In this document: positions 35,436 through 43,214 of the stretch, piece by piece
How the letters are laid out: every line of letters starts with the position of its first letter
Position numbering within the stretch: the first letter of the stretch is position 1
Assembly: GCF_020447265.1 (NCBI RefSeq)
Contig: NZ_JAJADR010000005.1
Span: forward strand, 248,001-312,000
DNA: 64,000 nucleotides
Direction: 5' to 3'
From: Hymenobacter lucidus
GTDB taxonomy: Bacteria > Bacteroidota > Bacteroidia > Cytophagales > Hymenobacteraceae
The notes under the pieces: model-generated
Told to the model about the DNA's origin: nothing
What the model saw: only the letters and a program-made list of their open reading frames with translations
The model's database searches: none
Made by a program: the position numbers and the translations under genes

Positions 35436-36116
35436 GTGTACCATCCCTATCACCCGCCCGCCGACCCGCAGCTTGTGCGGGAGCTCACCCAAACCCAGCA
35501 GGAGCTGCGCACTCACGTAAAGCTACTGCCGCTTCCCTACGAGCCCGAGTTTATTGCCGGCTGCGACTCATCGTTTCCTACTCCCGAAACCATTCTGTCG
35601 GTGTTTGTACTGCTGCGCTTTCCGTCCCTCGAAGTCGTGGAAAAGGTGTGGAACGTGGGGCCGGTGGAAGTGCCCTACGTTCCGGGCTTTCTGTCGTTTC
35701 GGGAAGCGCCCAACGTGCTGCGCGCCTACGAAAAGCTGCAGCAGAAACCCGATATCATCATGGTGGATGGCCACGGTATTGCGCACCCGCGCCGCATGGG
35801 CATTGCCGCTCACATTGGTGTAATGCTCGATAAGCCCGCTTTCGGGGTGGCCAAGCAAAAGCTGACCGGTACGTTTCAGGAGCCGGCCAGTACCAAGGGC
35901 AGTATCAGCCCGCTCACCGATAAAAGCGGCGAGCTGCTGGGCGAGGTTATCCGCTCCAAAGACAAGGTGCTGCCGCTGTTTGTAAGCCCCGGTCACCGCT
36001 GCGACCAGGCCACAGCTACTCGCCTCACCCTGGCCTGCCTGCGCGGCTACAAGCTACCCGAGCCCACCCGCCTGGCCGACCATTGGGCCGAGGAATTCAA
36101 GAAAGAGCTGCGCTAA
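35436..36116 (+). CDS. nfi: endonuclease V
   Basis: A 226-residue endonuclease V, which cuts DNA (or RNA) near deaminated adenine (inosine). Catalytic aspartates are visible: Asp44 in IAGCDSSF and Asp111 in IMVDGHGIAHPRRMGIAAHIG; the glutamate is in GFLSFREAPNVL. The start is GTG 35436 (encoded VYHPYHPPADP); this gives the usual family length, and no in-frame ATG lies before the conserved core. The PYxPG-FLSFRE wedge region is intact, so the enzyme should be active. Confidence 0.92.
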   Translation: MYHPYHPPADPQLVRELTQTQQELRTHVKLLPLPYEPEFIAGCDSSFPTPETILSVFVLLRFPSLEVVEKVWNVGPVEVPYVPGFLSFREAPNVLRAYEKLQQKPDIIMVDGHGIAHPRRMGIAAHIGVMLDKPAFGVAKQKLTGTFQEPASTKGSISPLTDKSGELLGEVIRSKDKVLPLFVSPGHRCDQATATRLTLACLRGYKLPEPTRLADHWAEEFKKELR

Positions 36117-36230
36117 CCACTGCCTCTGTGTTTGCAAAAATGCCTTCCGTGGCTACAAACGGGCCAACCCACCAAGCCCAGCTATATTGCGACCTACTTT
36201 CATCTTTCACCATTCCTCTATTTCATCTAT

Positions 36231-36785
36231 ATGCTGCTGTCCCGTTTGCTTATCCTAACCGCACTTGCCGGCGCCACAATGGCCGGCGTTACTTCTTGCG
36301 CCGATGATGACAAAGGCATCGTGCCGCCCATGCGTGTTGAGCTGCGGCTGCCTCTCACCATTGATTTTGCCGCTACCAGTGTGCAGGGCAATAAAAACCT
36401 AACGTTCAACGGGCTGGACTTTACTGGCTCGGCTATCGTGAGCAGCGACTTTGTCAACGGTGTGCTGCAGTGCCCCGCTTCTACCAACGCCACTATGCGC
36501 GGCGCTACTGGTAAGGTGCAGCTGGCCAACCCCGATTTCAACTGCCTGATTGCCGACGTAAGCAAAATGCCGGCGATGCAGAAAATCACAGTGAAGATGT
36601 TGGACAATGGCCGGGCGGCCACCCAACTCAGTCTGTGCGACGGAACCCAGGTAATTGCCACTTCCACAACCTATACCGGCACCACTCCGGAAGTAACCTA
36701 CACGCTTGCCGTAGACGGTAAAAAGGCCTCCAAATTCTACATCTACTCGACGGAAGCTGAGGTCAAGTCCATCGTTTTCGAGTAG
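36231..36785 (+). CDS. hypothetical lipoprotein
   Basis: A 184-residue lipoprotein with signal MLLSRLLILTALAGATMAGVTSC and lipid-anchored Cys23. The mature part is rich in Thr, Ser and Asn and predicted beta, ending in FYIYSTEAEVKSIVFE. I recognise no family. ATG 36231 immediately precedes the signal; the frame is open to 36132 without protein-like features. A near-match to the -7 motif (TATATTGC, 36183-36190) lies 41 bp upstream. It converges on gluQ with a 30-bp gap and no visible terminator. Confidence 0.7.
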   Translation: MLLSRLLILTALAGATMAGVTSCADDDKGIVPPMRVELRLPLTIDFAATSVQGNKNLTFNGLDFTGSAIVSSDFVNGVLQCPASTNATMRGATGKVQLANPDFNCLIADVSKMPAMQKITVKMLDNGRAATQLSLCDGTQVIATSTTYTGTTPEVTYTLAVDGKKASKFYIYSTEAEVKSIVFE

Positions 36786-36815
36786 CCGGACCAAGTGCAG
36801 GGTTTCTGAACCGCC

Positions 36816-37724
36816 TTAGCCAATAGCTGCATTTTCAAACGCGGCCTGCAGCGCCTGCAACGACCGGCCGGCCTCCGGCGGCAAATTTAGCAGCCGGGCC
36901 ACGGCTTCGTACACCGGGCGGGGTAGCGCAGCTTCGGCCACGATGCCCCGGTCTAGGGGCTGCTGCTGCGACTTGGAGAGCTTGTTGCCACTTGCGTCGG
37001 GCAGCAGCGGGTGGTGCAGCACGCGTGCCGCCAGAAACGGCGCGGCCTCGGGCACCTGGGCCGCCAGCCAGCGTTGCGCCGCCGTGCTGGGCAGCAGGTC
37101 GACGCCCCGCACCAGCAGTGTGACGCCCAATTGCACGTCGTCCACGATGGAGCCGATCTGGTAGGCTGGCACGCCGTCTTTCCGGCGCACCACGAAGTCT
37201 CCTAGCTCCCGGGTCAGCTCGATGGCCAGTGGCCCCTGCCAGAGGTCGGTGAAATGCACTACCGTATCGGCCGGTACGTGGGCCCGCCAGGCAGCCTCGG
37301 GCGTATCGAGCGACAGGTGGCGGCCTCGGCACGCGCCCGAATAGCTGCCACTGGGCGACCGGGCCAGAATTTCGGTGCGGGAGCAGGTGCAGGCATACAG
37401 CCGGTCGGGCACCTGGCCCAGCTCCCGCAGAAAGTGCTGGTACTCGGGGAGGCGGTAGAGCTGCGAGAAGTTGCGCTCAAAATCCTCCGGGCCGCTGGGG
37501 CCGTGGTCGTAGTCGATGCCCAACCACTCGATGGTGCGGAAGATATTCTCCAGATAAGCGGGCCGGAGCCGGGCACGGTCTAGGTCGTCGATGCGCAGGT
37601 GCAGCGTGCCGTGGACCCGGCGCACAATCAGCCAGGTCAGGATAAAGTTGACGGCATTGCCAAGATGCAGATAGCCGCTGGGCGTGGGCGCCAGCCGTGA
37701 TACAACGGAGGAAGAATAGGGCAT
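36816..37724 (-). CDS. gluQ: glutamyl-Q tRNA(Asp) synthetase-like protein
   Basis: A 302-residue truncated glutamyl-tRNA synthetase paralogue. The nucleotide-binding signatures are HLGN (residues 20-23, for HIGH) in APTPSGYLHLGN and KLSKS (248-252). A zinc-site-like set of cysteines appears in YACTCSRTEI and SGACRG. The anticodon-binding domain of full GluRS is missing, and the length fits YadB/GluQ, which attaches glutamate to queuosine in tRNA(Asp). Some Bacteroidota members may have other substrates. It is a stand-alone gene with its own -7 motif 57 bp upstream. Confidence 0.88.
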   Translation of the reverse strand: MPYSSSVVSRLAPTPSGYLHLGNAVNFILTWLIVRRVHGTLHLRIDDLDRARLRPAYLENIFRTIEWLGIDYDHGPSGPEDFERNFSQLYRLPEYQHFLRELGQVPDRLYACTCSRTEILARSPSGSYSGACRGRHLSLDTPEAAWRAHVPADTVVHFTDLWQGPLAIELTRELGDFVVRRKDGVPAYQIGSIVDDVQLGVTLLVRGVDLLPSTAAQRWLAAQVPEAAPFLAARVLHHPLLPDASGNKLSKSQQQPLDRGIVAEAALPRPVYEAVARLLNLPPEAGRSLQALQAAFENAAIG

Positions 37725-37780
37725 GAGATAATACTACTTACTATCTAACGGAAAAGTATAAAAACATAAGAATTGAGTCC

Positions 37781-37788
37781 CAAATATA
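37781..37788 (-). promoter_or_regulatory. Bacteroidota -7 promoter element for gluQ
   Basis: The minus strand reads TATATTTG, an exact TAnnTTTG match, 57 bp before the gluQ start. Confidence 0.5.
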
Positions 37789-37877
37789 GCATTATGCATA
37801 TCTTTTCTGCTATTGAGCTTACCCGCTGCTTAAACGTAGCGCCCGACCATCTGTTTAAGCAGCTCACAGCCCCTGCC

Positions 37878-39203
37878 ATGCGCCATCTGTTCCTCTTTTC
37901 TTTGCTGCTCTTGCTGCTGCCGGGCGGCCGGGCGGCCTCGGCCCAGCAGCTCTACTACCCACCTTTGAGCGGCAACACCTGGGCCACCGTGACGCCCCAG
38001 TCGCTGGGCTGGTGCCAGCCCGCCCAAGATTCGCTGCTGGCGTTTCTAGAGCGCAAGCATACCAAGGCTTTTCTGATTCTTAAAGACGGCCGGCTGGCTA
38101 TTGAGCAATATTATGGCACCTACACCCAGGATTCGGTGTGGTATTGGGCCTCGGCTGGCAAGTCGCTCACGGCGGTGCTCGTGGGCCTAGCCCAGCAGGA
38201 AGGCTTGCTCAGCATCGATGATACCACCTCCCGCTTTCTGGGCCGGGGCTGGACGACGGCTCCCGCCGCGAAGGAGCGCCTGATCCGGCTGCGCCACCAG
38301 TTAAGCATGACTACCGGCCTCGACGATACCCCGCCCCCACCCTGCGACAACGAAAGCTCCGTGGCCACCTGCCTGCGCTACCGCACCGATGCCGCCACCC
38401 GCTGGGCCTACCACACCGGCGCCTACCGCCTGCTGCAGGATGAAATTGCCACTGCCAGCGGCCTCACCAGCACGCAGTTTACTAACCAGCGGCTGGGCAG
38501 CCGCATCGGCATGGTGGGCCTGTGGCGCAACTACGTGTACTACAGCCGGGCCCGCGACATGGCCCGCTTCGGCCTGCTGGTGCTCGGCCGAGGCCAGTGG
38601 AACGGCACCGCCATTCTGCGCGACACAGCCTATTTCCGACGCATGACCACGCCTTCCCAGAGCTTCAACCGCTCGTATGGCTACCTGTGGTGGCTCAACG
38701 GGCAAAGCTCCTACCAACTGCCCCAGTCGCAGCTCACCTTCTCTGGCCCACTGGTGCCCACCGCCCCACCCGATATGCTTGCGGCGCTGGGCAAAAATGA
38801 CCAGAAAATATACGTGGCACCCAGCTTGGGCCTCGTAGTGGTGCGGCAGGGTCAGTCGGCCGGTTTGCCCAAGCTCGCCGTTTCCTCCTTTGATACTGAG
38901 CTGTGGCGCTACATTATGCAGCTGTATTGCCCGCCATTAGCTGCTTCCAGTAGGCAATCCGCCGCGCCAGTGCAGCTCTACCCCAACCCGGCCAGCCAGC
39001 AGCTCACTATTCGGCCCACCGAGTATAGTGCCGGCCAGCAAGTGCGCTGCCTCGATATGCTGGGGCGCGAGCTGGCCCGGCTACCGCTGCCGACCGGGGG
39101 CACTACGCTGACCGTGGCGGCCTGGCCGCCTGACCTGTACCTGGCCCAGGTGCTCGATGGGCAGGGCAATGTGCAAAGTACCCAGCGCTTCGTCAAGCAG
39201 TAA
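37878..39203 (+). CDS. secreted serine hydrolase with T9SS sorting tail
   Basis: A 441-residue protein: signal peptide (MRHLFLFSLLLLLLPGGRAASAQQ), a beta-lactamase-fold serine hydrolase domain (about 40-345) and a T9SS type A tail (about 365-441; LYPNPASQQLTIRPTEYS, CLDMLGRELARL, DLYLAQVLDGQGNVQ). The catalytic S-x-x-K is Ser92-Ala-Gly-Lys95 and a Tyr motif occurs in AYHTGAYRLLQDEIA. The domain is related to the serine hydrolase at 27281 but divergent and sent to the surface. Substrate unknown. The frame is open 35 codons further upstream, but ATG 37878 starts the signal peptide. Confidence 0.85.
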   Translation: MRHLFLFSLLLLLLPGGRAASAQQLYYPPLSGNTWATVTPQSLGWCQPAQDSLLAFLERKHTKAFLILKDGRLAIEQYYGTYTQDSVWYWASAGKSLTAVLVGLAQQEGLLSIDDTTSRFLGRGWTTAPAAKERLIRLRHQLSMTTGLDDTPPPPCDNESSVATCLRYRTDAATRWAYHTGAYRLLQDEIATASGLTSTQFTNQRLGSRIGMVGLWRNYVYYSRARDMARFGLLVLGRGQWNGTAILRDTAYFRRMTTPSQSFNRSYGYLWWLNGQSSYQLPQSQLTFSGPLVPTAPPDMLAALGKNDQKIYVAPSLGLVVVRQGQSAGLPKLAVSSFDTELWRYIMQLYCPPLAASSRQSAAPVQLYPNPASQQLTIRPTEYSAGQQVRCLDMLGRELARLPLPTGGTTLTVAAWPPDLYLAQVLDGQGNVQSTQRFVKQ

Positions 39204-39280
39204 TAGAAAGGCCCGGCCCGCCATGGTCCGTCAGCTCTACTGCTCGCGCATCAACAAGAAATACTATTTGTTTACAGTTT

Positions 39281-39297
39281 AGTATTTTTAAAATACT
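39281..39297. promoter_or_regulatory. 17-bp palindrome abutting the start of the AT-rich orphan gene
   Basis: AGTATTTTTAAAATACT has perfect 8-bp arms around one central T and ends one base before the GTG start at 39298. It could be an operator or a core-promoter feature. Confidence 0.45.
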
Positions 39298-39738
39298 GTG
39301 ATAAACTTCTTGAAACACATATCCATCGTTCTGCGCTGTATTATAGCGGCCTCCTTCTTTCGCATACTGTTTCCTGGACTTTCCTGGGGATATTGGCGCA
39401 CATATCTTGAAAGGCCCTGGAGACAGCAAGTTGGCATTCTTTTAATTTCACCTATCATAGAAGCCGTTTGTTTTGGGCTTGTATACATTGCCGTCAGCCT
39501 TGCTGTATTTAGCATTCATAAAAAGTTTTTCAAATATAATTTAACCTACACTGCATCAATCCTAATAAGCACTCTGTGTGCTGTATTCGGATACTTTGTT
39601 GTTGCCGTGGCAACTAATTCTTTATGGAGGAAAAAGGAAATTCTGCCACTAATAATAGTTTATGGATTAACAGGAGCATTGTACGGTTTTTTGCATTACA
39701 GAGCTTATGCAAATACATCTGTTGACGAAGCTAGCTAG
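39298..39738 (+). CDS. AT-rich orphan membrane protein
   Basis: A 146-residue protein with about four hydrophobic segments (residues 8-28, 47-70, 83-105 and 117-134) and basic loops. I do not recognise a family. The start is GTG 39298; an in-frame stop lies three codons upstream. Base composition is roughly 30-40% G+C on the lines counted, against about 65% in the flanking genes, and codons ending in A or T dominate, which suggests recent transfer. No mobile element is visible beside it. It is a plausible coding sequence because the frame is long and has coherent membrane segments. Confidence 0.6.
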   Translation: MINFLKHISIVLRCIIAASFFRILFPGLSWGYWRTYLERPWRQQVGILLISPIIEAVCFGLVYIAVSLAVFSIHKKFFKYNLTYTASILISTLCAVFGYFVVAVATNSLWRKKEILPLIIVYGLTGALYGFLHYRAYANTSVDEAS

Positions 39739-39863
39739 GACGTTGGCCGACATGGCGTTGTATTTTAATCCCTCAACAGCTTTGCTACTATATCAGCCGT
39801 AGCGCCTGCCATATTGCCCGGCCCACCCTGCCAGCCCGGCTATGCATACTGCCATACCCGCCG

Positions 39864-39897
39864 AAACCGGCCGCAAACATTCATTTGCGGCCGGTTT
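39864..39897. terminator. strong hairpin, terminator candidate
   Basis: Perfect 14-bp arms (AAACCGGCCGCAAA and its complement) around loop CATTCA; the right arm ends in TTTT. It lies 126 bp after the orphan gene. A 10-bp palindrome TATGTACATA follows at 39921-39930, ahead of the pirin gene. Confidence 0.75.
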
Positions 39898-39979
39898 TGA
39901 ACTTTACGGCTCAATATATGTATGTACATAAGTCAGCACACAGCTAATATTTCAACCTTCGACTTTACTTCCCCTTATC

Positions 39980-40693
39980 ATGCAAACCGTCCTTCATACT
40001 GCCGACTCCCGGGGCCACGCCAGTCACGGCTGGCTCAACTCTTACCACACCTTCAGCTTCGCGGGCTACTCCAACCCCAGCCGCGTCCACTTTGGGGTGC
40101 TGCGCGTGCTCAACGACGATACCGTAGCGGGCGGCATGGGCTTTGGCGGCCACCCCCACGACAACATGGAAATTATTTCCATTCCGCTGTCCGGTGACTT
40201 GGAGCACAAAGACAACATGGGCAACCACGGCATTATTCGGCGCGGCGACGTGCAGGTGATGAGTGCCGGCACAGGCATTGTGCACAGCGAGAAAAATCAC
40301 AATAAGGACCAGGAAGTAAAGTTTTTGCAGATCTGGGTGTTTCCCAACAAGAAAGGCGTGCAACCCCGCTACGACCAGCAAAGCTTCCGCTCCGAAGACC
40401 GTCACAACCAGTTCCAGCAGGTAATTTCGCCCTCGTCCACTGATGCCGGCGTCTGGATTCACCAGGATGCCTGGTTTAGCCTCGGCGACTTCGACCCGGG
40501 TTTCAGCACCGAGTACAGCGTCAAGAAAGCTGGCAACGGCGTGTATGCCTTCGTGCTGGAAGGTGACGTGACCATCAACGGCCAAAAACTGCACCGCCGC
40601 GACGGTTTCGGCATCTGGGACACCGATACGCTCAGCATTCAGGCCGACAGCCAGGCCCAGCTGCTGCTGATGGATGTGCCCATGTCGCTGTAA
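39980..40693 (+). CDS. pirin family protein, first copy
   Basis: A 237-residue bicupin of the pirin family. The metal-binding residues are visible: the two histidines of GGHPHDNMEII and the His and Glu of GIVHSEKN. Pirins are cytoplasmic iron proteins; some are quercetinases and some modulate enzymes or transcription in response to redox state. A C-terminal cupin follows (VLEGDVTINGQKLHRRDGFGIWD). A related pirin gene follows after the nitroreductase at 41540, and the group looks like one redox or xenobiotic-response cluster. Confidence 0.92.
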   Translation: MQTVLHTADSRGHASHGWLNSYHTFSFAGYSNPSRVHFGVLRVLNDDTVAGGMGFGGHPHDNMEIISIPLSGDLEHKDNMGNHGIIRRGDVQVMSAGTGIVHSEKNHNKDQEVKFLQIWVFPNKKGVQPRYDQQSFRSEDRHNQFQQVISPSSTDAGVWIHQDAWFSLGDFDPGFSTEYSVKKAGNGVYAFVLEGDVTINGQKLHRRDGFGIWDTDTLSIQADSQAQLLLMDVPMSL

Positions 40694-40830
40694 GTTGTTG
40701 ATTGTTGGGAGTTGATGGTTGTTTGTTAGGCATAGGCTGATGGCTACGGTATACTCGGCCTCTAATAATCAAGTTTGACTTAGGTTTACAACTCCCAACA
40801 ATTAACAAGCAACTCCCAACAATCAACAAT
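40694..40830. repeat. inverted-repeat element, copy 1
   Basis: GTTGTTGATTGTTGGGAGTTG (40694-40714) faces its near-complement at 40810-40830 (one mismatch), and a further copy of the right-hand word lies at about 40788-40809. The 137-bp unit fills the gap between the first pirin and the nitroreductase genes. A similar unit follows the nitroreductase. Confidence 0.75.
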
Positions 40831-40834
40831 TAGG

Positions 40835-41413
40835 ATGAAAACTGCCCCCACTACTTACCCCGTGCACGAGCTGATTCGCCAACGTTGGAGCCCCCGCTCC
40901 TTTACCTCCCAGCCCGTTGCCCCCGAAACCCTGGGCCAGGTTTTTGAAGCCGCGTCGTGGGCTGCCAGCGCCATGAACGAGCAGCCCTGGCGCTACATCT
41001 ACGCCCACCGCACCGATACCGAGAACTTCCAGAAAATGGTGGACGTGCTGATGCCCGGCAACCAGCCCTGGGCCAAAAACGCCGCCGTACTGGTGCTTTC
41101 CCTGGCCAAAAATCAGTACGACAACGGTACGCCCAACGGCGCCGCCCTCCACGACCTGGGCCTGGCCAACGGCAACCTGATTCTGGAAGCTACGGCCCTG
41201 GGCCTGCACGGCCACTTTATGGGCGGCTTCGACCGGGACAAGGCCAAGCAAACCTTCCAGCTCCCCGACAGCCTGCAGCCCGCCGTGATGATTGCTCTGG
41301 GCTACCAGGGCGAGGCTGAACAGCTGGAAGAGCCTTTTCTGAGCCGCGAAAAAGCCCCGCGCCAACGCAAGAGCGTAGCCGACATTGCCTTCGAAGCCCA
41401 ACTGCCGGAGTAG
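40835..41413 (+). CDS. nitroreductase family protein
   Basis: A 192-residue FMN-dependent nitroreductase-fold protein. FMN contacts are suggested by the N-terminal RQRWSPRSFTSQPV and by AASWAASAMNEQPWRYI, with a C-terminal MIALGYQGE typical of the family. It probably reduces nitro, quinone or related compounds using NAD(P)H; it lacks long extensions. Both flanks carry similar inverted-repeat elements, so it may be transcribed separately from the pirin genes or the repeats may be read through. Confidence 0.9.
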   Translation: MKTAPTTYPVHELIRQRWSPRSFTSQPVAPETLGQVFEAASWAASAMNEQPWRYIYAHRTDTENFQKMVDVLMPGNQPWAKNAAVLVLSLAKNQYDNGTPNGAALHDLGLANGNLILEATALGLHGHFMGGFDRDKAKQTFQLPDSLQPAVMIALGYQGEAEQLEEPFLSREKAPRQRKSVADIAFEAQLPE

Positions 41414-41527
41414 GGTTGGCTGTTGATTGTTGGGAGTTGATTGTTATTGGTTGCTTGCTAATGGAAAACCCTGCAAGCCGAACAGCTGCCTTATCAATCA
41501 ACTCCCAGCAATCAACAATCAGCAACT
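41414..41527. repeat. inverted-repeat element, copy 2
   Basis: GGCTGTTGATTGTTGGGAGTTGA-like left arm (41414-41440) pairs with the near-complementary right arm (41498-41527). The arms share the TTGATTGTTGGGAGTTG word with copy 1, while the centres differ. Confidence 0.75.
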
Positions 41528-41539
41528 AACACTCAACCT

Positions 41540-42250
41540 ATGAATCACCGCATCATCCGGGCCGCCGAGCGGGGCCTGAAAGACATTGGCTGGCTGCAAA
41601 GCAACTTTTCGCTTAGCTTCAGCAACTATTACAACCCCGAGCGGACCGGCTTTGGCCTGCTGCGCGTGTTCAACGACGACTTTGTGAAGCCCGGCAATGG
41701 CTTTGGCCTACACGCCCACGCCAACATGGAAATCATTTCGGTGATGCTGGCCGGCCGCATGAACCACATCGACTCGATGGGCTACCGCGAGGAAGTGGCT
41801 ACCGACTCGGTCCAGATCATGAGTGCTGGCAGCGGCCTGCGCCACGAGGAGCACAACATCGGCGACGACGAGGTGAACTTCCTGCAGATCTGGATTGAGC
41901 CCAAACTCCAGAACGTGACGCCGCGCTACCAGAAGCGCAGCTTTCCGGCCGAAAAGCGCAAAAACCAGCTTACTACCATCGTCAGCAACGAGGAAGGCAC
42001 GGCCCACGTCTGGATCAACCAGAACGCTAAGCTCTCGTTGGGCTACTTCGACCAGGGCCAGACCGTGGACTACGCCCTGAAGCCGTTGAATAAGTGCGTG
42101 TTCGTATTTCTGATGGAAGGCGAAGTGACGGTGAATGGCCAGCTGCTGAACAAGCGCGACAGTATCGGCCTCTGGGACACGGACCTGGTGCAAATTGCCT
42201 GCAGCCAGGAAAGCAAGTTTATCGTTATCGAAGCTCCTATTAACCACTAG
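41540..42250 (+). CDS. pirin family protein, second copy
   Basis: A 236-residue pirin related to the copy at 39980 but clearly diverged. Metal ligands: LHAHANMEIISV (two histidines) and LRHEEHN (His, Glu). The C-terminal cupin is retained (LMEGEVTVNGQLLNKRDSIGLWD). It is followed after 11 bp by the OsmC gene, so the two are probably co-transcribed. Two non-identical pirins in one cluster suggest separate targets rather than simple dosage. Confidence 0.92.
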   Translation: MNHRIIRAAERGLKDIGWLQSNFSLSFSNYYNPERTGFGLLRVFNDDFVKPGNGFGLHAHANMEIISVMLAGRMNHIDSMGYREEVATDSVQIMSAGSGLRHEEHNIGDDEVNFLQIWIEPKLQNVTPRYQKRSFPAEKRKNQLTTIVSNEEGTAHVWINQNAKLSLGYFDQGQTVDYALKPLNKCVFVFLMEGEVTVNGQLLNKRDSIGLWDTDLVQIACSQESKFIVIEAPINH

Positions 42251-42261
42251 CGCCACCAGTC

Positions 42262-42657
42262 ATGCCCACCCTCACCGGCCGTAGCGGCCCCGAGCCCTAC
42301 CTGACGCGCATCAGCTCCGACACCGGCCACGAGTTGCTGGCCGACGAGCCCCTCGACAATGGCGGCCACAACCAGGGCCCCACGCCCGGTGAGCTGCTGG
42401 CCGCCTCACTCAGCGCCTGCGTCTGCATCACGGTGCGCATGTATGCCACCCGCAAGCAGTGGCCCCTCACGGGCCTCGAAGCCCAGGTATCGTTTGAGCG
42501 CAACGAGCAGCACACCGTTACCCAGCTCAGCTGCGTGCTACAGCTACAGGGCGAGCTGAGTGAGGAGCAGCGCCTGCGCCTGCTGCGCGTGGCCGAGCTG
42601 TGCCCCATTCATAAAACCCTGATGGGTGCCGTGCCAATAAGCACGGCGTTGGGCTAA
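42262..42657 (+). CDS. OsmC family protein
   Basis: A 131-residue OsmC/Ohr-fold protein. The two redox cysteines of the family are in SLSACVCITVRMYA and ELCPIHKTL. Such proteins reduce organic hydroperoxides using a thiol partner. It begins 11 bp after the second pirin gene and shares its operon, supporting an oxidative-stress role for the cluster. Extra cysteines near the first catalytic one (CVC) are seen. Confidence 0.9.
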   Translation: MPTLTGRSGPEPYLTRISSDTGHELLADEPLDNGGHNQGPTPGELLAASLSACVCITVRMYATRKQWPLTGLEAQVSFERNEQHTVTQLSCVLQLQGELSEEQRLRLLRVAELCPIHKTLMGAVPISTALG

Positions 42658-42701
42658 GCTATTAGTTCAACGCAGGCCCAACAGCTGCTTCTTTTTACCC
42701 G

Positions 42702-42733
42702 CAACGCCTCATTCTGCACCGAGTGAGGCGTTG
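42702..42733 (+). terminator. terminator-like hairpin after the OsmC gene
   Basis: CAACGCCTCA (42702-42711) pairs with TGAGGCGTTG (42724-42733); only a weak T-rich tail follows. Confidence 0.55.
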
Positions 42734-43214
42734 TTGGTTTAGCGCCTGTGGCTGTTGTCCGGCTCGGCATATTGCGCTGACAAACCGGAGCCTGACCAGC
42801 TTGACTAAACATCTTTTTTGGATCAAAAGAGGCAACTGAACAGGTCGTAAAACTTTCGCGGGCTGCCGGTTTGCCGGGCTCTTCGCGCGCCGTTCGGCCT
42901 GCTGGGCCAGAGGTGACTCAAGCGTTTTGCCGTACCTCCCAACAACAATACAATCCATTTATTAACAGATACTTACACAACACACTGTATGCAACGCATT
43001 CCATCTAATCAGCTCTGCCGGCAGCAGCACAACCGGCGTATCGAGTAAGCTCAACACTAGCTCGGTAATCCGAAACAGCGGGGCTTGCCGGTGGCCCGTT
43101 GGTACATAACTCAGATTAGATCGGAGAATAGAGAACAACCTTATCCGGCGTCGTCAGGTATATAGCGACACCACCATAGAGGGCATTCGTGCTTTCCCAA
43201 CCTTTGTTCTACAT
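42734..43214. other. long intergenic region upstream of the OmpA-family gene
   Basis: About 480 bp with no supported gene. Frames of fewer than 90 codons cross it with no recognisable product. It presumably holds the promoter and a long leader of the porin gene; no exact TAnnTTTG is found (CAACCTTTG near 43196 is the closest). Confidence 0.5.

Noticed and set aside
42808..42830. AACATCTTTTTT-like sequence similar to the start of the HTCS gene (TTGAACAGACATCTTTTT)
   Set aside because: Only about 16 of 20 bases agree, T runs inflate the match, and the positions relative to genes differ.
42988..43047. A 19-codon frame (MQRIPSNQL...) ahead of the OmpA gene
   Set aside because: Too short, with no ribosome-binding or conservation evidence.
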